DNA of 64,000 nt, taken from Cornus controversa (taxonomy: Eukaryota; Streptophyta; Magnoliopsida; Cornales; Cornaceae). The stretch's first letter is position 1. Every line of letters starts with the position of its first letter. The notes under the pieces are model-generated. The model had not been told where the DNA came from, made no database searches, and worked only from the letters and a program-made list of their open reading frames with translations. A program made the translations under genes and the position numbers. The DNA lies in contig CM048849.1 in assembly GCA_026545225.1 (NCBI GenBank), positions 6,536,041-6,600,040 of the forward strand, in the 5' to 3' direction. This document shows, piece after piece, positions 23,588 through 34,859 of the stretch.

Positions 23588-23664
23588 ATGGCACCATGGG
23601 GTAATCGAGTAAGTGACAACCTAGTCACCCTTAGTTTCTGGAGAACAGAAATTGGGGCGTGACA
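23588..23664 (+). repeat. Second, tandem LTR-end fragment
   Basis: GAGTAAGTGACAACCTAGTC leads to a GGGGCGTGACA terminus and repeats the pattern of the preceding 80 bases (GAGTGATAACACTGTTCACC to GGGTGTGACA). It directly abuts reverse transcriptase sequence of element D. Confidence 0.65.
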
Positions 23665-25014
23665 TTTCGATTTACTTTTAGAAGATTAACTTGCGGTCTG
23701 GGTACTACTTGTTGAGGGTAAAGGAAGAGGATATTCTGAAGATTTTTTTTCAGACTAGATATGGCCAATATGTCTTTCTAGTGATGCCATTTAGTTTGAC
23801 GAACGTACCGGTGACATTCATGGATTTAATGAACTGAGAATTCATTGTACACTTAGATAGATTTGTGGTTGTATTTATGGATGAGATTCTTGTGTATTCT
23901 TCTTTTGTGGAGGAGTATGAGATCCACTTGAGGATGGTATTACAGATTTGGAGAGAACACCGTTTGTATGCCAAATATGAAAAATGTGAGCTTTGACTAA
24001 CAAAGGTGAAATTCCTAAGACATGTGGTGTCAGAAGTAGGAGTTTCAGTAGACCCTTCAAAGATAGAAGCGGTGATGAATTTGGAAAGGCCAAAGAACGT
24101 ATTTACGATACGTAGTTTATTGGGATTGGTGGGATATTACTGGCATTTCGTAAAGAACTTTTTGAAGTTAGCAGCACTGATGACTAGACTTACTCGTAAA
24201 AGAGTCAAGTTTGTTTGGAATGATGCTAGCGAGTATTCTTTTACGGAATTGAAGAGTAGGTTGACTAGTGCAGCTATCTTGATTATTCCTAAATGTGGTT
24301 TAGGTTATGTGATCTATTGTGACACTCATGAGATGGTTTGGGATGTGTACTAAAGCAAATCGAGAGGGTTGTTGCATATGGTTCCTGACAGTTCAAGATC
24401 CACGAGCAAAATTACCCAACCCATGTCTTGGAGTTAGTGTCAATAATTTTTGCTTTAAAAATATGGCAGCATTATTTGTACAGGGAAAAGTTTAAAGTTT
24501 TCTCCCATCATAAGAGCTTAAAGTTCCTTTTTACACAAAAAAAACTTGAACATAAGGCAAAGAGGATGGGTGGAATACATGGAAGACTACAATTTTGATC
24601 TTCAGTATCACCCGGGGAAAGCTAATATGGTTACCAATGCTTTGTGCAAAAAATTACATGGCACCTTAGCTAGTATTGTTATCCGAGAATGGTAAATGAT
24701 GGAAGACATCTCAGAAATGGGGTTGTATTTTAGTGAGGATGTTGAACCGAATACTTTGTTCACACTGATTACATAACCAACTCTAGTGAGTAGAGTGGTT
24801 GAGGAGCAGAGACATGATAGTGAGATGGAGAGCATTCACACTTGGGTTTTGGGTGGCAAAGTGGTGGAAGATTGGGTTATCCTTTTGGATGGTGATTTGA
24901 GATTCAGAGGCAAGATGGCTATTCCATTAGTTTGTAGAGATGAGGTCTTGATAGAGTACCATAACTCTAGGCTTGTAGTTGAGGGCATGAAAAAGAACGT
25001 TGCATAGTTTGTGG
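23665..25014 (+). pseudogene. pol: Element D pol pseudogene (RT core, RNase H, integrase zinc finger)
   Basis: It begins inside reverse transcriptase ([19 protein letters not shown], then [16 protein letters not shown]). The FVDD box is degraded: [10 protein letters not shown] can be read near 23,875. The thumb and connection are open at 24,006-24,353 ([20 protein letters not shown]). RNase H residues are partly kept (VIYCDTH, YHPGKANMVTNAL with aspartate replaced by asparagine in the last motif). It stops after GMKKNVA, inside the integrase zinc finger, where an Athila LTR begins. Gag, protease and the 5' LTR are missing. Its 3' part resumes at about 27,636. Confidence 0.85.
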
Positions 25015-26443
25015 TGATAAGTGTTCAATTCTATGCATTCGAACCCTCTTTATTGCATACGTTAGTTTCGTTTTTGCGTTTACCGAGATATGTTTACGGT
25101 ATTTTTGCGTTTTTAATGTTTTGCAGGTATTGGAGTAAATGGAGCAAAGTTGGAAGCTTTCTGCAATCAAGAGAAGAAATCAGAAAATGCAGCCAAGGCA
25201 TCTCGATCAATCAAGATGTTGATTTCGATTAATCGAAATCTCGATTGATCGAGATCTCATTTTGATTGATCGAAATCTCGATCAATCGAGATTCAATCTC
25301 GATCAATCGAGATTCTGCAGAGCCCACTTGGCCACTTGCTCACCTGCTCTCCCACTTGCAACAAAATCCCCCTTTTTGCACGACTTAGGGGGATTGTCTG
25401 ACTTGAACAAGACTTTTGGGGGCCTTCTTGATACAAGAGATATATATATAGATATATATATATATATGGTGGGCCCAAGGTTGAAAAAGAAGCCAAAAAG
25501 CACACAAAAAGGGCCATATCTCTCATATCTCATATATCTCTCAAGCAACATCAGAATATAGGAGGAGAGACCTTCGGGAGAGGAAGAGAAAGAGCTGAAC
25601 CAGACCAAGAAGCTTCATTCTTTTCATCAATGGAAGGGTACAAGGCAACCAAGAGCAACTAACTCTTCTACTAGGGTGTTGGTTTCAACCCCTAGCCATG
25701 TAAACTTGTTCATCTTTGTAGCTCTTGGGATTTGTAATTAAATGTTGATTATTTAGCCTAGTGATTATGTACACAAATACATCTCTTTTATATATTCATT
25801 TGATATGGAATTTATTCTTGTCTTAGAGTAGATTTTGTCACTTGAATGCACAACATTTGCATATTCCACAAGAAGTGCAAATGATGGCTAGATAATGGTG
25901 TTTAAATGAATGTGTGATGTTAGTTTGTATAGACCATGCCAAGACAAGGTAGTTTGGATGCATGTAGTGTTCACTTAGGGAGTAGAGTAAGTAGGTAGTT
26001 AGTTAGGTTGAAGAGCTATGCTTGTTGAAGATGGATTATGATAGGTTAGCACTCACATTGATCTTTTGATATGTCATTGAGGTCACAAGCCTAATGACAT
26101 TGTTAGGCATTTAATTAATGAATCCCATGCTTGCTACACTTATGAACATGTGAATGGTTAGTGGTGGAAACCAACCCTAGTTCTCTCTCCCAACTTTAAA
26201 CTCTTTACTTTTCTTGTCATTTCATTCATGCAATAGTTTTTAAACACAAAACCAAAAATCTGTTTTTAGAATTAAAGTAGAATTAATCTTCCCTTAAGAC
26301 AATTGCGACTAGTCCTCGTGGGATCGATACCCTCTATATAGAACCTTATCTACAAAGATTCGTGCTCTTGCGAGTGGTTAAATTATATTTTGATAAAAAG
26401 GGCAAAATTAAGCTTACAATATAATTTAGTTCCGACCACATCA
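25015..26443 (+). repeat. 5' LTR of element E, Athila type (1429 bp)
   Basis: It starts TGATAAGTGTTC and ends CCGACCACATCA, both typical Athila termini. A palindromic array lies at 25,201-25,316. A TA microsatellite at about 25,439-25,468 and a CT-rich segment follow. CTCGTGGGATCGATACC near 26,316 is characteristic of Athila LTR 3' parts. Confidence 0.88.
25201..25316. repeat. Palindromic array in an Athila LTR
   Basis: Seven or so back-to-back units read CTCGATCAATC(A/G)AG, TTTCGATTAATCGAAA, CTCGATTGATCGAG. They are the same units as in the Tekay LTRs of A and G although the host LTR is from a different lineage. Confidence 0.88.
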
Positions 26444-26449
26444 AAATTT

Positions 26450-26467
26450 TGGCGCCGTTGCCGGGGA
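26450..26467 (+). other. Primer-binding site of element E, tRNA-Asp type
   Basis: TGGCGCCGTTGCCGGGGA lies six bases after the LTR end and matches the complement of the 3' end of plant tRNA-Asp over 17-18 bases. This is the established Athila primer. Confidence 0.93.
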
Positions 26468-26726
26468 CTACGGTTTTATTGTCGCCATTGGAAGATTAAA
26501 TCTGGTTTAATTCTTAGGCTAGAAATTCTTTCATTCTTTTTGTATATATCTTGTCCTTATTTCTCAAATTTCTTGATTTTAGGTATACCACATAGCGGGC
26601 ATCTAAGAGAAGTAAACTTGGAACCCTTTGTGAGTATAACGCCTAAAATTAGTAGTTTGAATTCATTCATTCTTTTATATATATTTGTTTATTTTGTATA
26701 TTGAGGTGTTGTTCTATTGGTAATGC

Positions 26727-27593
26727 ATGCTAGGTAGACGGTCATTGTCACTTCCTTTGCTTCCGTGTAACATTGAACTTGAACGAACACTTAGACAACG
26801 TAGAGGAACCTCTAGGGACCCTATATTGCCTAGGACTGAAAACATGAATCCAAATGAGAGACAACCTCCCGGGCTACCTCCTTTTAATCATGAACAACCA
26901 CTTCCACCACCACCTCCTCAAGGAGAGTTGCTTATGGACTTTTACCTTCCGACTACATTTGAAGTACCTTCATGTATCCAATTTCCGGATGTAGCGGCAA
27001 CTCAATTTGAAATAAAGTCCTCCACCATCAATCTTCTTAATAGCTTCCACGGTCTCCCTAATGACGATCCGTACCGGCACTTAGATTACTTCCTTTCCGT
27101 GTGTTCCACTATTCGTGTACCACACTTTACGGAGGATGATCTAAAGCTGCGTATGTTCCCCTTCTCCCTAAAAGATAAAGCTAGAAGTTGGTTCAACTCC
27201 TTAGAACCTAACTCAATCCATTCTTGGGCGGAGATGCAAATAGAGTTCTTAAAAAAATACTTCCCAATGGGTAAGACAAGTGATATTCGACGAGCAATCA
27301 CCGGATTCACCCAAATTGACCAAGAACAATTCCATGAGACGTGGGAGAGGTTAAAAGATCTTTTAAAATCTTATCCGCATCATGCTGTCCCAAAATGGCA
27401 GCTAGTGCAAAGTTTTTATGATGGGGTGAGTGAGCAACATAGACAAATGATAGACTCCGCGTGTGGAGGTGGATATCTTTCGAAAAGCCCCAATGAGGCA
27501 TGGAAACTTTTTCAAACCCTAAGCAACAATTCAGCTCAACGCTCCTCCACTAAGAAAGGGAAGGCCACCCAACCTTGTAGAGGCGACACTTAG
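26727..27593 (+). CDS. gag: Athila gag, open but truncated at the C-terminus (288 aa)
   Basis: The frame is uninterrupted. The N-terminus is followed by a proline-rich stretch at about residues 47-70 (ERQPPGLPPF, PLPPPPPQGE). The capsid domain covers about residues 85-260: FHGLPNDDPYRHLDYFLSVC, KLRMFPFSLKDKARSWFNSL, WAEMQIEFLKKYFPMGKT and GYLSKSPNEAWKLFQTLSNN are classic Athila gag motifs. Athila gag normally continues with a zinc knuckle and a protease frame; here it ends at residue 288 after GKATQPCRGDT, shortly before unrelated Tekay sequence. An alternative start is Met40 in ENMNPNERQ. The product would form virus-like particles in the cytoplasm, but with no pol it could act only in trans. 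Intactness suggests the Athila insertion is younger than its Tekay host D. Confidence 0.85.
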   Translation: MLGRRSLSLPLLPCNIELERTLRQRRGTSRDPILPRTENMNPNERQPPGLPPFNHEQPLPPPPPQGELLMDFYLPTTFEVPSCIQFPDVAATQFEIKSSTINLLNSFHGLPNDDPYRHLDYFLSVCSTIRVPHFTEDDLKLRMFPFSLKDKARSWFNSLEPNSIHSWAEMQIEFLKKYFPMGKTSDIRRAITGFTQIDQEQFHETWERLKDLLKSYPHHAVPKWQLVQSFYDGVSEQHRQMIDSACGGGYLSKSPNEAWKLFQTLSNNSAQRSSTKKGKATQPCRGDT

Positions 27594-27635
27594 AGCGACA
27601 GGACCACCAGGGTGATCAATTGGCTGGACAAATGT

Positions 27636-28183
27636 CGGATAGACAGTGGCTTTGGTACTGGATGTAGTATTAGAGACTACAGAAAAGGTAAAGATTATAG
27701 GACAGCGGTTACTTAAGGCTTAGGGTCGATGAAAAGCTATGCTGACAAAAGGAGGAGGCCTTTGGCATTTGAGGTGGGGGACCATATCTTTCTAAAGGTC
27801 TCGCCACGATGAGGTTTGGGCATAGTGGGAATCTATCTCGTTGATGTATCAGTCCATTTGAGATATTGGATCGTGTAGGTGAGGTTGCATATCACTTGGC
27901 ATTGCCACTGCAATTGTCAAGTGTGTACAATACTTTTCACGTTTCTATGTTGAGAAAGTATGAGCTGGATCCTTCACATGAGTTAAATTAGACAGATATT
28001 GAGGAAGAGGACGTGACTTACGAGGATAGATCGATAAAGGTTTTGGAAGCTAGAGAGCAAGTACTTCGGGGCAAAACCATTCTTTTGGTTAAAGTCCTTT
28101 GGAGGTATCACAGAGTTGAGGAGGCTACATGGGAGCAGGAAGAAGAAGTCCACACAAAGTATCCTAAGTTGTTTACTAGTTGA
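27636..28183 (+). pseudogene. pol: Element D integrase C-terminus and chromodomain
   Basis: TVALGTGCSIRDYRK begins at the same point as ETVALG in C and M. KSYADKRRRPLAFEVGDHIFLKVSPR follows in a second frame. The chromodomain is well preserved: VTYEDRSIKVLEAREQVLRGK, VKVLWRYHRVEEATWEQEEE. It ends with a TGA at 28,181. Frameshifts lie around the R-stop-GLG position near 27,812, and a stop interrupts the linker near 27,990. The catalytic part of the integrase between the zinc finger at 25,000 and this segment is lost. Confidence 0.83.
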
Positions 28184-28217
28184 GGTATGTTACTAATTTC
28201 GAGGAAGAAATTCCTTG

Positions 28218-28230
28218 AAGGTGGGGAGGC
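28218..28230 (+). other. Polypurine tract of element D
   Basis: AAGGTGGGGAGGC immediately precedes an LTR start that now reads TATAGAGACAG in place of TGTAGAGACCG. Confidence 0.82.
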
Positions 28231-28604
28231 TATAGAGACAGTGACCAATTTTAGCCGGTTTAAATTTAATGCATCATAATTATCATAAATGAATTTTGAA
28301 TGATGCTAAACATGTTCTGAGTATGGAAAACAAGTTTGGGAAGTTTTATAAAGGTTTTGGGAAGTTTTGAGAACATTTGGAGAAGCTTGAATTTTTGGTT
28401 AAGCGGGGGGAGGGGGATGCGGTTCGGGTGGGCCAGGGAATCTATAAACTTTTGGAAATAAATATTTTTGATTTTGGACCAAAGGAAATGTTTTAAGAGT
28501 TAAAGAAGTGATTTCAAAGCCGTGGGAGCTTTCAGAATCGCAAACGGAGGTCGGGAGGGTACATTAAGTGGCCCGGGGGCATTTTAGCCATTTGGAACCC
28601 TCGA

Positions 28605-28619
28605 TATTATAAATATCTA
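28605..28619 (+). promoter_or_regulatory. LTR core promoter (TATA)
   Basis: GATATTATAAATATC has the same inverted-repeat TATA as element A and is followed by a CT-rich tract at 28,650-28,700. Confidence 0.6.
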
Positions 28620-29429
28620 GTGCTAATCTATCTTGGCCATTTCTCACATATGTTTCTCTCTCTTCTCTCTCTCAAATTCATCCCTCCACATTCTCTTTAC
28701 ATTTTACAGTGTTTTGGCTTGGATTTGGGAGTCGCTGAAGAAGAAAAGTGCGTAGAGCTCAGCAAGGGCTTTACTTTGGGCTAAACAATCTTGGATTTTG
28801 AAAAGGTAGACCTTGGTGAGATTCTCAAAAATTGTTTGGAAGCCTTCCAAATTCGAGTTAAGGGTTTTTCTTCTCTTTTAAGTGTCGATTCTAGGGTTTT
28901 AGGTGAAATGGTGAGGTGTAAGGTGTGTTTGCATGTATATGAGTGGTGAGATGAATTGAAATAAAAGTTTTTCTTCTTCTTTTATGATTCTTATGTGTAA
29001 ATTGTCATATTCTTGTGAAATGTATAGCATGGGGGGCTAGTGTGTGAAATGTGTGAAGTTGAGAGCATGAATACCTATATGCTAATTTTGTATGCATATG
29101 TGATTATGTGCAATAATGAACATGTATATGACTATGTATTGACAATGTAGTGTGAAATGCTTGCTATTTATATGTAGGAAGTGTAGGCATTTGGTGAAGC
29201 ATGAATAATATGTGGAAAATTTGAGATTTGCAGGCATATGTGAATAATATGCAAGTTTTGACATATATGTGATTATATGTGTTTATGTGGTGAGAAATAC
29301 ATGATATGTACCTTTAGAACTAGATTCTGCAGTTGAGTTGCATGAGAATGACATGCTTGCCTTTATATGTTAGAAATACATATATGGGGTCATTGTGAGG
29401 GAACGGGGAAAAGGGACCATACATGGAAT

Positions 29430-29665
29430 GTCGGAGTTGTCCAACCATGCTATGTAAGTGGCATTATTGTCAAATGAGGTATGACCATCGGAGTGGTCTC
29501 ATCATACCAAGGCTACGGCCTAAAAGTAAGGGAATTTCCATATTTGGTGAGCGTCGAGTTGTTCACTCACATTGGGGCAAACTAATATATTGCCAATGAA
29601 GTATGACATTGTCGGAGTTATCCAAGGTCGCATGATTCATCAGAGTGATCCAAATCATGTTAGGC
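29430..29665 (+). repeat. CGGAGT-type repeat array in the D/H LTR
   Basis: Six or so units such as GTCGGAGTTGTCC, ATCGGAGTGGTCTC and CAGAGTGATCC are spaced 25-70 bases apart and interleaved with ATATTGCC and CATACCAAGGC. Confidence 0.78.
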
Positions 29666-30872
29666 TATCGAATTTGGTCCAAGAGAGAGAGAAGTCATAT
29701 CTCTATGCTTTTGTGATTAAATATTGAGCATGATACTTATTTAATGCATTCTTCTAAATGTGCATTGCTTGAGTGAATATATGAATGTTGAAAGTGACAT
29801 GTAGTGTAATGACATACATTTATGTAGGGTGGTGTCGAGTGAGCACCTAGGTGGGCTGGGGTGTTCCTACTAAGCCGTTGAGTTGCTCACCCCTTTTTTC
29901 CCAAACTATTTACAGATAATGCGCCCATGACGGACGAGTCTTGAATGGGTCATGTGGAGTATTTTGTAGCATTTTCGCTTCATGCTTTGGATATTGTAGA
30001 TTTGACTATCCCTGTCAGAATATGGCGTGTTGAAGTGTATTTTGTAGTCATTTATGAATTTTTAATGCTTTTAGACTATGGACATGTAATTGAAGCTATG
30101 ACTATGAGATTGTCAGGATTTTTTTATGAAACAAATGATTGGATAATTGTATAACTATTGAAGATGATATAGGGGGAATGAGAAATACTTGTTGTTATGG
30201 GATACGTAGTTAGAGTTGAATTCCACATGTGTTGAAATTCATGAATGTATATTTCTCTTATGTTGTGACATTTTGTAAATGATTTCCATGTATGTTCGAG
30301 AATAATTGGACATGTGACATGGATGGTTGGATATAAGATATGGTCGGAATGAATAAGGGGAATGGGACAAAATGTATGTTTTGAATCATATTCTTGAGAT
30401 ATATGACTTGTTGTGTTAATGAATGGTGAATGTGCGAGTTTTAACTAGTTTCAATCATGTTTAAGCTTATATTTTGAGTTGGCATGGTAGGAGAATGTAT
30501 TAGAACCTGAAAAAGGTAGTTTTAGGCTTTTGGGCACTTTTGGTCCCTTAGCCTCTGCAGCAGCCGATCGGAAGTGTGAGATCCAGATCGTAGCATAGGC
30601 CTAGAAGATGCCACTCGTAGAGGTCGGTGCATTCAACATTGAAAAATTGGGTACTTATTTTGGATGGCTGAAATGGGGCTCTAGCGGACCGAAATCATTC
30701 TTTCGGCTGACCAAAGCCACTTTCTAGTCGACCGATAGAATTGGTTTTGTAAGGACCGGAATATTTTGACCGGTTCCGGGTAAATTTGGACCGGATTGAA
30801 ATTTTTTCGGATTAATTAAAATTCCGGAAAGGGTAGGGACATTTATGTTTCCATCCAAGTGGAAGGTGTGTG

Positions 30873-30903
<31 letters not shown>

Positions 30904-31370
30904 GGTGCCTATATTTATATTAAATTATAAATATAGGGTGGGCTCATGTGCAATTAAAGGTAGGCGTGGGGAAATACATAGAATACATGTATTGTCACGC
31001 CCCGGTTTCCGACACCCGGTTAGGAGCAAAGGAAACGGGGGTGAATCCGTAATTTTGCCTCAAGTTCCCACACCTTAATCTCATTATAATCATCTCTATT
31101 GCGGAAGCATTCTATATGCACACCCTTCAAGTGGCATTAGATCATCAAAGGCCCTTGCAAATGATTTTCACATTTGGTTCCATACATATAAACCACTAAG
31201 TTCTGGACCTCAACTTTTTACACAGATGGAATTTGATTATGAAACCTACACCATTGGATAGAGCTTTCAAAAATACTCAATTTAAAAAAAAACCACGCTC
31301 AATTCCGATTTAAAACGAAGAAATTACATCGAAACGAAGTCTGGACAATTTTTTGAACCTTGCTGTGAAT

Positions 31371-31712
31371 AGTAATCTCGATCAATCGAGATTGGATCTC
31401 GATCAATCGAGATTCATCTCGATTAATCGAGATTTTGACCCCTTTAATCGAAGAAAATAGCCTCTCGGTAACTTGGACCTGCAATATTTCGATCAATCGA
31501 GATTGGGACTTCGATTAATCGAAATTAAGCCTGAAAAATCATAAAATCTCGCAACCATTTCGATCAATCGAGATGGGCATCTCGATTAATCGAAATGGGA
31601 CTTCGATTAATCGAAATAAGGCCTGAAAATCCTTAAAATCTCGTAACCATTTCGATCAATCGAGATGGGCATCTCGATTAATCGAAATGGGCATTTCGAT
31701 TAATCGAAATGC
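31371..31712. repeat. Palindromic array in the 3' LTR of G
   Basis: Fourteen or so units: CTCGATCAATCGAG, CTCGATTAATCGAG (perfect palindrome), TTTCGATTAATCGAAA and mixed-arm forms. Two of the clusters are themselves duplicated (ATTTCGATCAATCGAGATGG, then GCATCTCGATTAATCGAAAT). Confidence 0.92.
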
Positions 31713-32608
31713 ACTGCCCAGATTCTCCCAAACACCTATATAAGATCAAATTGAACCCAAATCTCAACCAAGCCACCTTAGATCATTCATAACTCATATA
31801 AATCTTCTACCATTGATAAAAAATCATACTCACACATCAACCTATACATTTGAATCTCAAATCTTGCATAATCATAGAAAACTCATCCTAAGTTCACAAT
31901 GCACATAAAAATTCAAGTGAACCAAACAATCCTCATTTTTTTCAAAGGTGATCTTCATTAACCCAACCATGCAATCTAACTTGTACATTGAGATCCTACA
32001 ACCATGATTCCACATAAATCCACAACTCTAAACCTTCATATCCACAAAATTAAGATAAAAGAGACAAAAGAATACATTCCTCCATTTAAATTCCAATTCC
32101 ACACATAATCCATGGAACCATACATATAAGAATTCAAATGGCCCTTTTTGCATACATTCTACAAGTCTCAAATGAAGGAAGCCATTATACATACATTTCT
32201 CAAAAATCACTTTCCTACAAGTGTGGCACTTACATTTGAATTTCACATACATAAGAAGGTACAAATGTAAAGGCAACACCACAACCATTGTCTACATGCC
32301 ACAAGCCGGCATGGACATTTATCTACATCTCAAAAGAGCAAAAGTCCAAAAATAAGCTCAATATATCCATAGAGCTAATCATGCTTCGTCTTCCATTGGC
32401 GCCTTATCTGAAAATGTTTATATAAATATGGGGTGAGCAACACTGCGGCTCAGTAGGAATGATCCACCCAACCCCACTCTAACTCAGGCGGCCATGCATG
32501 GATGCATATGAAATCCCTACATGTCTACATGACAAGTACACATGCTTTTAACCCATAAACAAACACGTTTTTCAAATCATGCGTGATGCTTCACATCTCA
32601 ATGCATCT

Positions 32609-32673
32609 ACATATACATATATATATATATATATATCCAATTGAGCAAGCCACAATATATATATATATATATA
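32609..32673. repeat. TA microsatellites in the G LTR
   Basis: Two (AT)n runs separated by about 20 bases, present in identical form at 40,475-40,540 in the other LTR. Confidence 0.9.
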
Positions 32674-33537
32674 ACTCACGCCACATAAATTTGGAAATCA
32701 CTTCAATGGGGACTAGCTTATCACTCCATCCATAGTAAGGGTCTCTTCGGCACCCAAACTCTGCTTGTGCTTTATCGGGTTACTAATCCAAAGGGAGCAC
32801 CTCCTCTTGGCCAAGTTTTGGGTCTTTCACCCTAGGGACCATTCCCTCACCTTAATTCTCAATGTTGTCACGCCCCAAAAACTCGCTTTTCACATAGTGC
32901 ACATAATCACATCAATGAACTTATTCCACACCATGAATGCATTTTCCTTTCCCTCAAGATTGTCACAATGCCATCACACTCATATCATGAAAATCATCAT
33001 GCTTATGCATTTAACAAGGAAAATCATATGTTTCATGCACAAGTCTATAAAAATTCACATTTTTTATGTTTTCACCAAATGATCACATTTTTCCATTAAG
33101 AACATTTATAGTCTCATTTGAATATACACCATATATATAAGTTCTAACCAACATGCTAGACATTTATACATGCATAATCACATTAGTATACATATATACA
33201 CATATACATAACCCTAAACTCAACAAATCCCAATCTATCTTTCATGTCACAAGTATGTGACCTATAGAATCAAAGTAAAGATGAGTCTAGCACCCCTACC
33301 TCAAATTCCCAAGCTTTGAATCCAACTTTGAGAAATCCCAGCTTTCTCAACTTCACGAAATGGAGACTTTGATCGGTTCAAACTGATGCCCTTGATGTCC
33401 CCTACACACTTTCCTTCTTCAAGATCTTCCAAATCACACCTTAAGACCCTCAAACCCTAGAGAGAAGGGAGAGAGATGAAGTGGGATACGTAGAGAGAGA
33501 GAGAGATCTGTAAAATGAAATGTCTCAGACCCCTTTT

Positions 33538-33549
33538 TGATATTTATCT
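33538..33549 (-). promoter_or_regulatory. TATA region of the G 3' LTR
   Basis: On the minus strand GATAAATATCAA is followed by a GAGACATTTC segment and a CT-rich tract, the layout seen in the other Tekay LTRs. The copy at 41,405-41,416 would drive the element. Confidence 0.5.
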
Positions 33550-33916
33550 CTACCCTAGGGGCGCGAAATGACTATTTTACCCCTAGCCACTTAATGTACC
33601 TTCCTGAGCTCGGAATTAATTCCCGAAAACTCCGTTGGACTCGAAATCACTTCCTTAACATTCTAAACATTTCGTTTAGTCCATAACCAAAATTAAAATT
33701 TTCCGGATTTTCCGGACCCACTTAACCTCATCCCGGGGCTCCCGTTGACCAAAAAGTCAAACTTTCCCAAAAGTTGCCAAAACTTCCCAAAACCATATTC
33801 TAACCTTCTAAACATGTTCCCCGCATCCAAAACATGTTAAATATCATTTAAAAATACATTTAAAGCAATAAATGACAAAAATTGAAAAACTGCCAAAATT
33901 GGGCACGGTCTCTACA

Positions 33917-33930
33917 ACCTCCCAACCTTA
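33917..33930 (-). other. Polypurine tract of element G
   Basis: TAAGGTTGGGAGGT on the minus strand abuts the 3' LTR start. It is interrupted by TT, unlike the AAGGTGGGGAGGT of A. Confidence 0.85.
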
Positions 33931-33962
33931 TAAGAATTTCGTGCTCGAAATTAGAATGTACC

Positions 33963-34859
33963 TCAAGTGATGAACAACTCGGGATACTTTGAGCGGACTT
34001 CTTGTTCTCGCTCCCACGTAGCCTCCTCCACCCCGTGATGCCTCCAAAGCACCTTAACCAATGGGATGGTCTTTCCCCGAAGCACTTGCTCTTTAGTGTC
34101 CAAAATCTGAATTGGTCTTTTCTCGTATGACACATCCTCCTCCACCTCAAGGTCTGCCCAATCGAGTACATGTGAAGGGTCTGGCTCATACCTCCTCAAC
34201 ATAGACACATGGAAAGTGTTGTGCACACCTGACAATTGCGGTGGCAATGCCAAGCGATAAGCAACCTCTCCTACCCGATCCAAAATCTCAAATGGTCCGA
34301 TGAATCGTGGTGCAAGCTTGCCACTACGACCGAACCTCATCAAACCTCTCCGTGACGAGACCTTCAAAAAGACATGATCTCCCACCTCAAATGTCAATGG
34401 TCGCCGTCTTCTATCAGCATAGCTTTTCTGACGACTCTGAGCAGTAAGCAATCTTTGCCGAATCAACTTGATCTTCTCTGTAGTTTCCCGAACTAAATCT
34501 GCTCCCAAAGAAACTGTCTCTCCAACCTCTGTCCAACAGACAGGTGACCTACACGGTCTACCATACAAAGCCTCAAATGGAGCCATCTCAATGCTAGCTT
34601 GATAGCTATTATTGTATGCAAACTCCACCAAAGGAAGGTGATCCTCCCAACTGCCCCGAAGATCAAGTACACATGCTCGTAGCATATCCTCCAGAATCTG
34701 TATAGTACGCTCTGACTGACCATCCGTCTGAGGATGAAAAGCAGTACTAAAGTGAAGGTCCGTATCAAGTGCTGCCTGGAAACTCTGCCAAAACTGAGAT
34801 GTAAATCGCGGGTCTCTATCTGAAACAATAGAAACTGGCACGCCATGAAGCCTAAGGAT
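33963..34859 (-). pseudogene. pol: Integrase catalytic end, GPF motif and chromodomain of G, beyond an in-frame stop
   Basis: It continues the main pol frame after a TAG at 34,860-34,862 where relatives have a glutamine codon (C reads RLYIDQIVRLHG). Counting from the internal Met at 34,841, the second catalytic aspartate is residue 8 (IVSDRD) and the glutamate residue 44 (DGQSERTI), exactly 35 residues between them. The [10 protein letters not shown] motif is at 182-184 and the chromodomain at about 235-290 ([30 protein letters not shown]). The chromodomain is known to bind modified histone tails and steer chromovirus integration to heterochromatin. The stop separates the first integrase aspartate from the other two catalytic residues, so the enzyme cannot be made without readthrough. 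Confidence 0.92.

Larger units (their letters stand above)
25015..27635 (+). mobile_element. Element E: truncated Athila retrotransposon (5' LTR, primer site, gag)
   Basis: A complete 5' LTR, a tRNA-Asp primer site and an open gag are followed abruptly by Tekay integrase of element D. The rest of E and about 500 bases of D integrase are missing, so a single deletion probably removed both. No 3' LTR or TSD partner is present. Confidence 0.85.
30993..33916 (-). repeat. 3' LTR of element G (2924 bp)
   Basis: TGTCACGCCCCGG to GGTCTCTACA on the plus strand. It contains the palindromic array at 31,371-31,712, the CTGCGGCTCAGTAG module at 32,450, two TA microsatellites (32,609-32,673) and a TATA region at 33,538. 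Confidence 0.96.

Noticed and set aside
30876..30903. TA microsatellite near the F start as an origin or scaffold element
   Set aside because: Simple (TA)n run, common in these LTRs; no supporting context.
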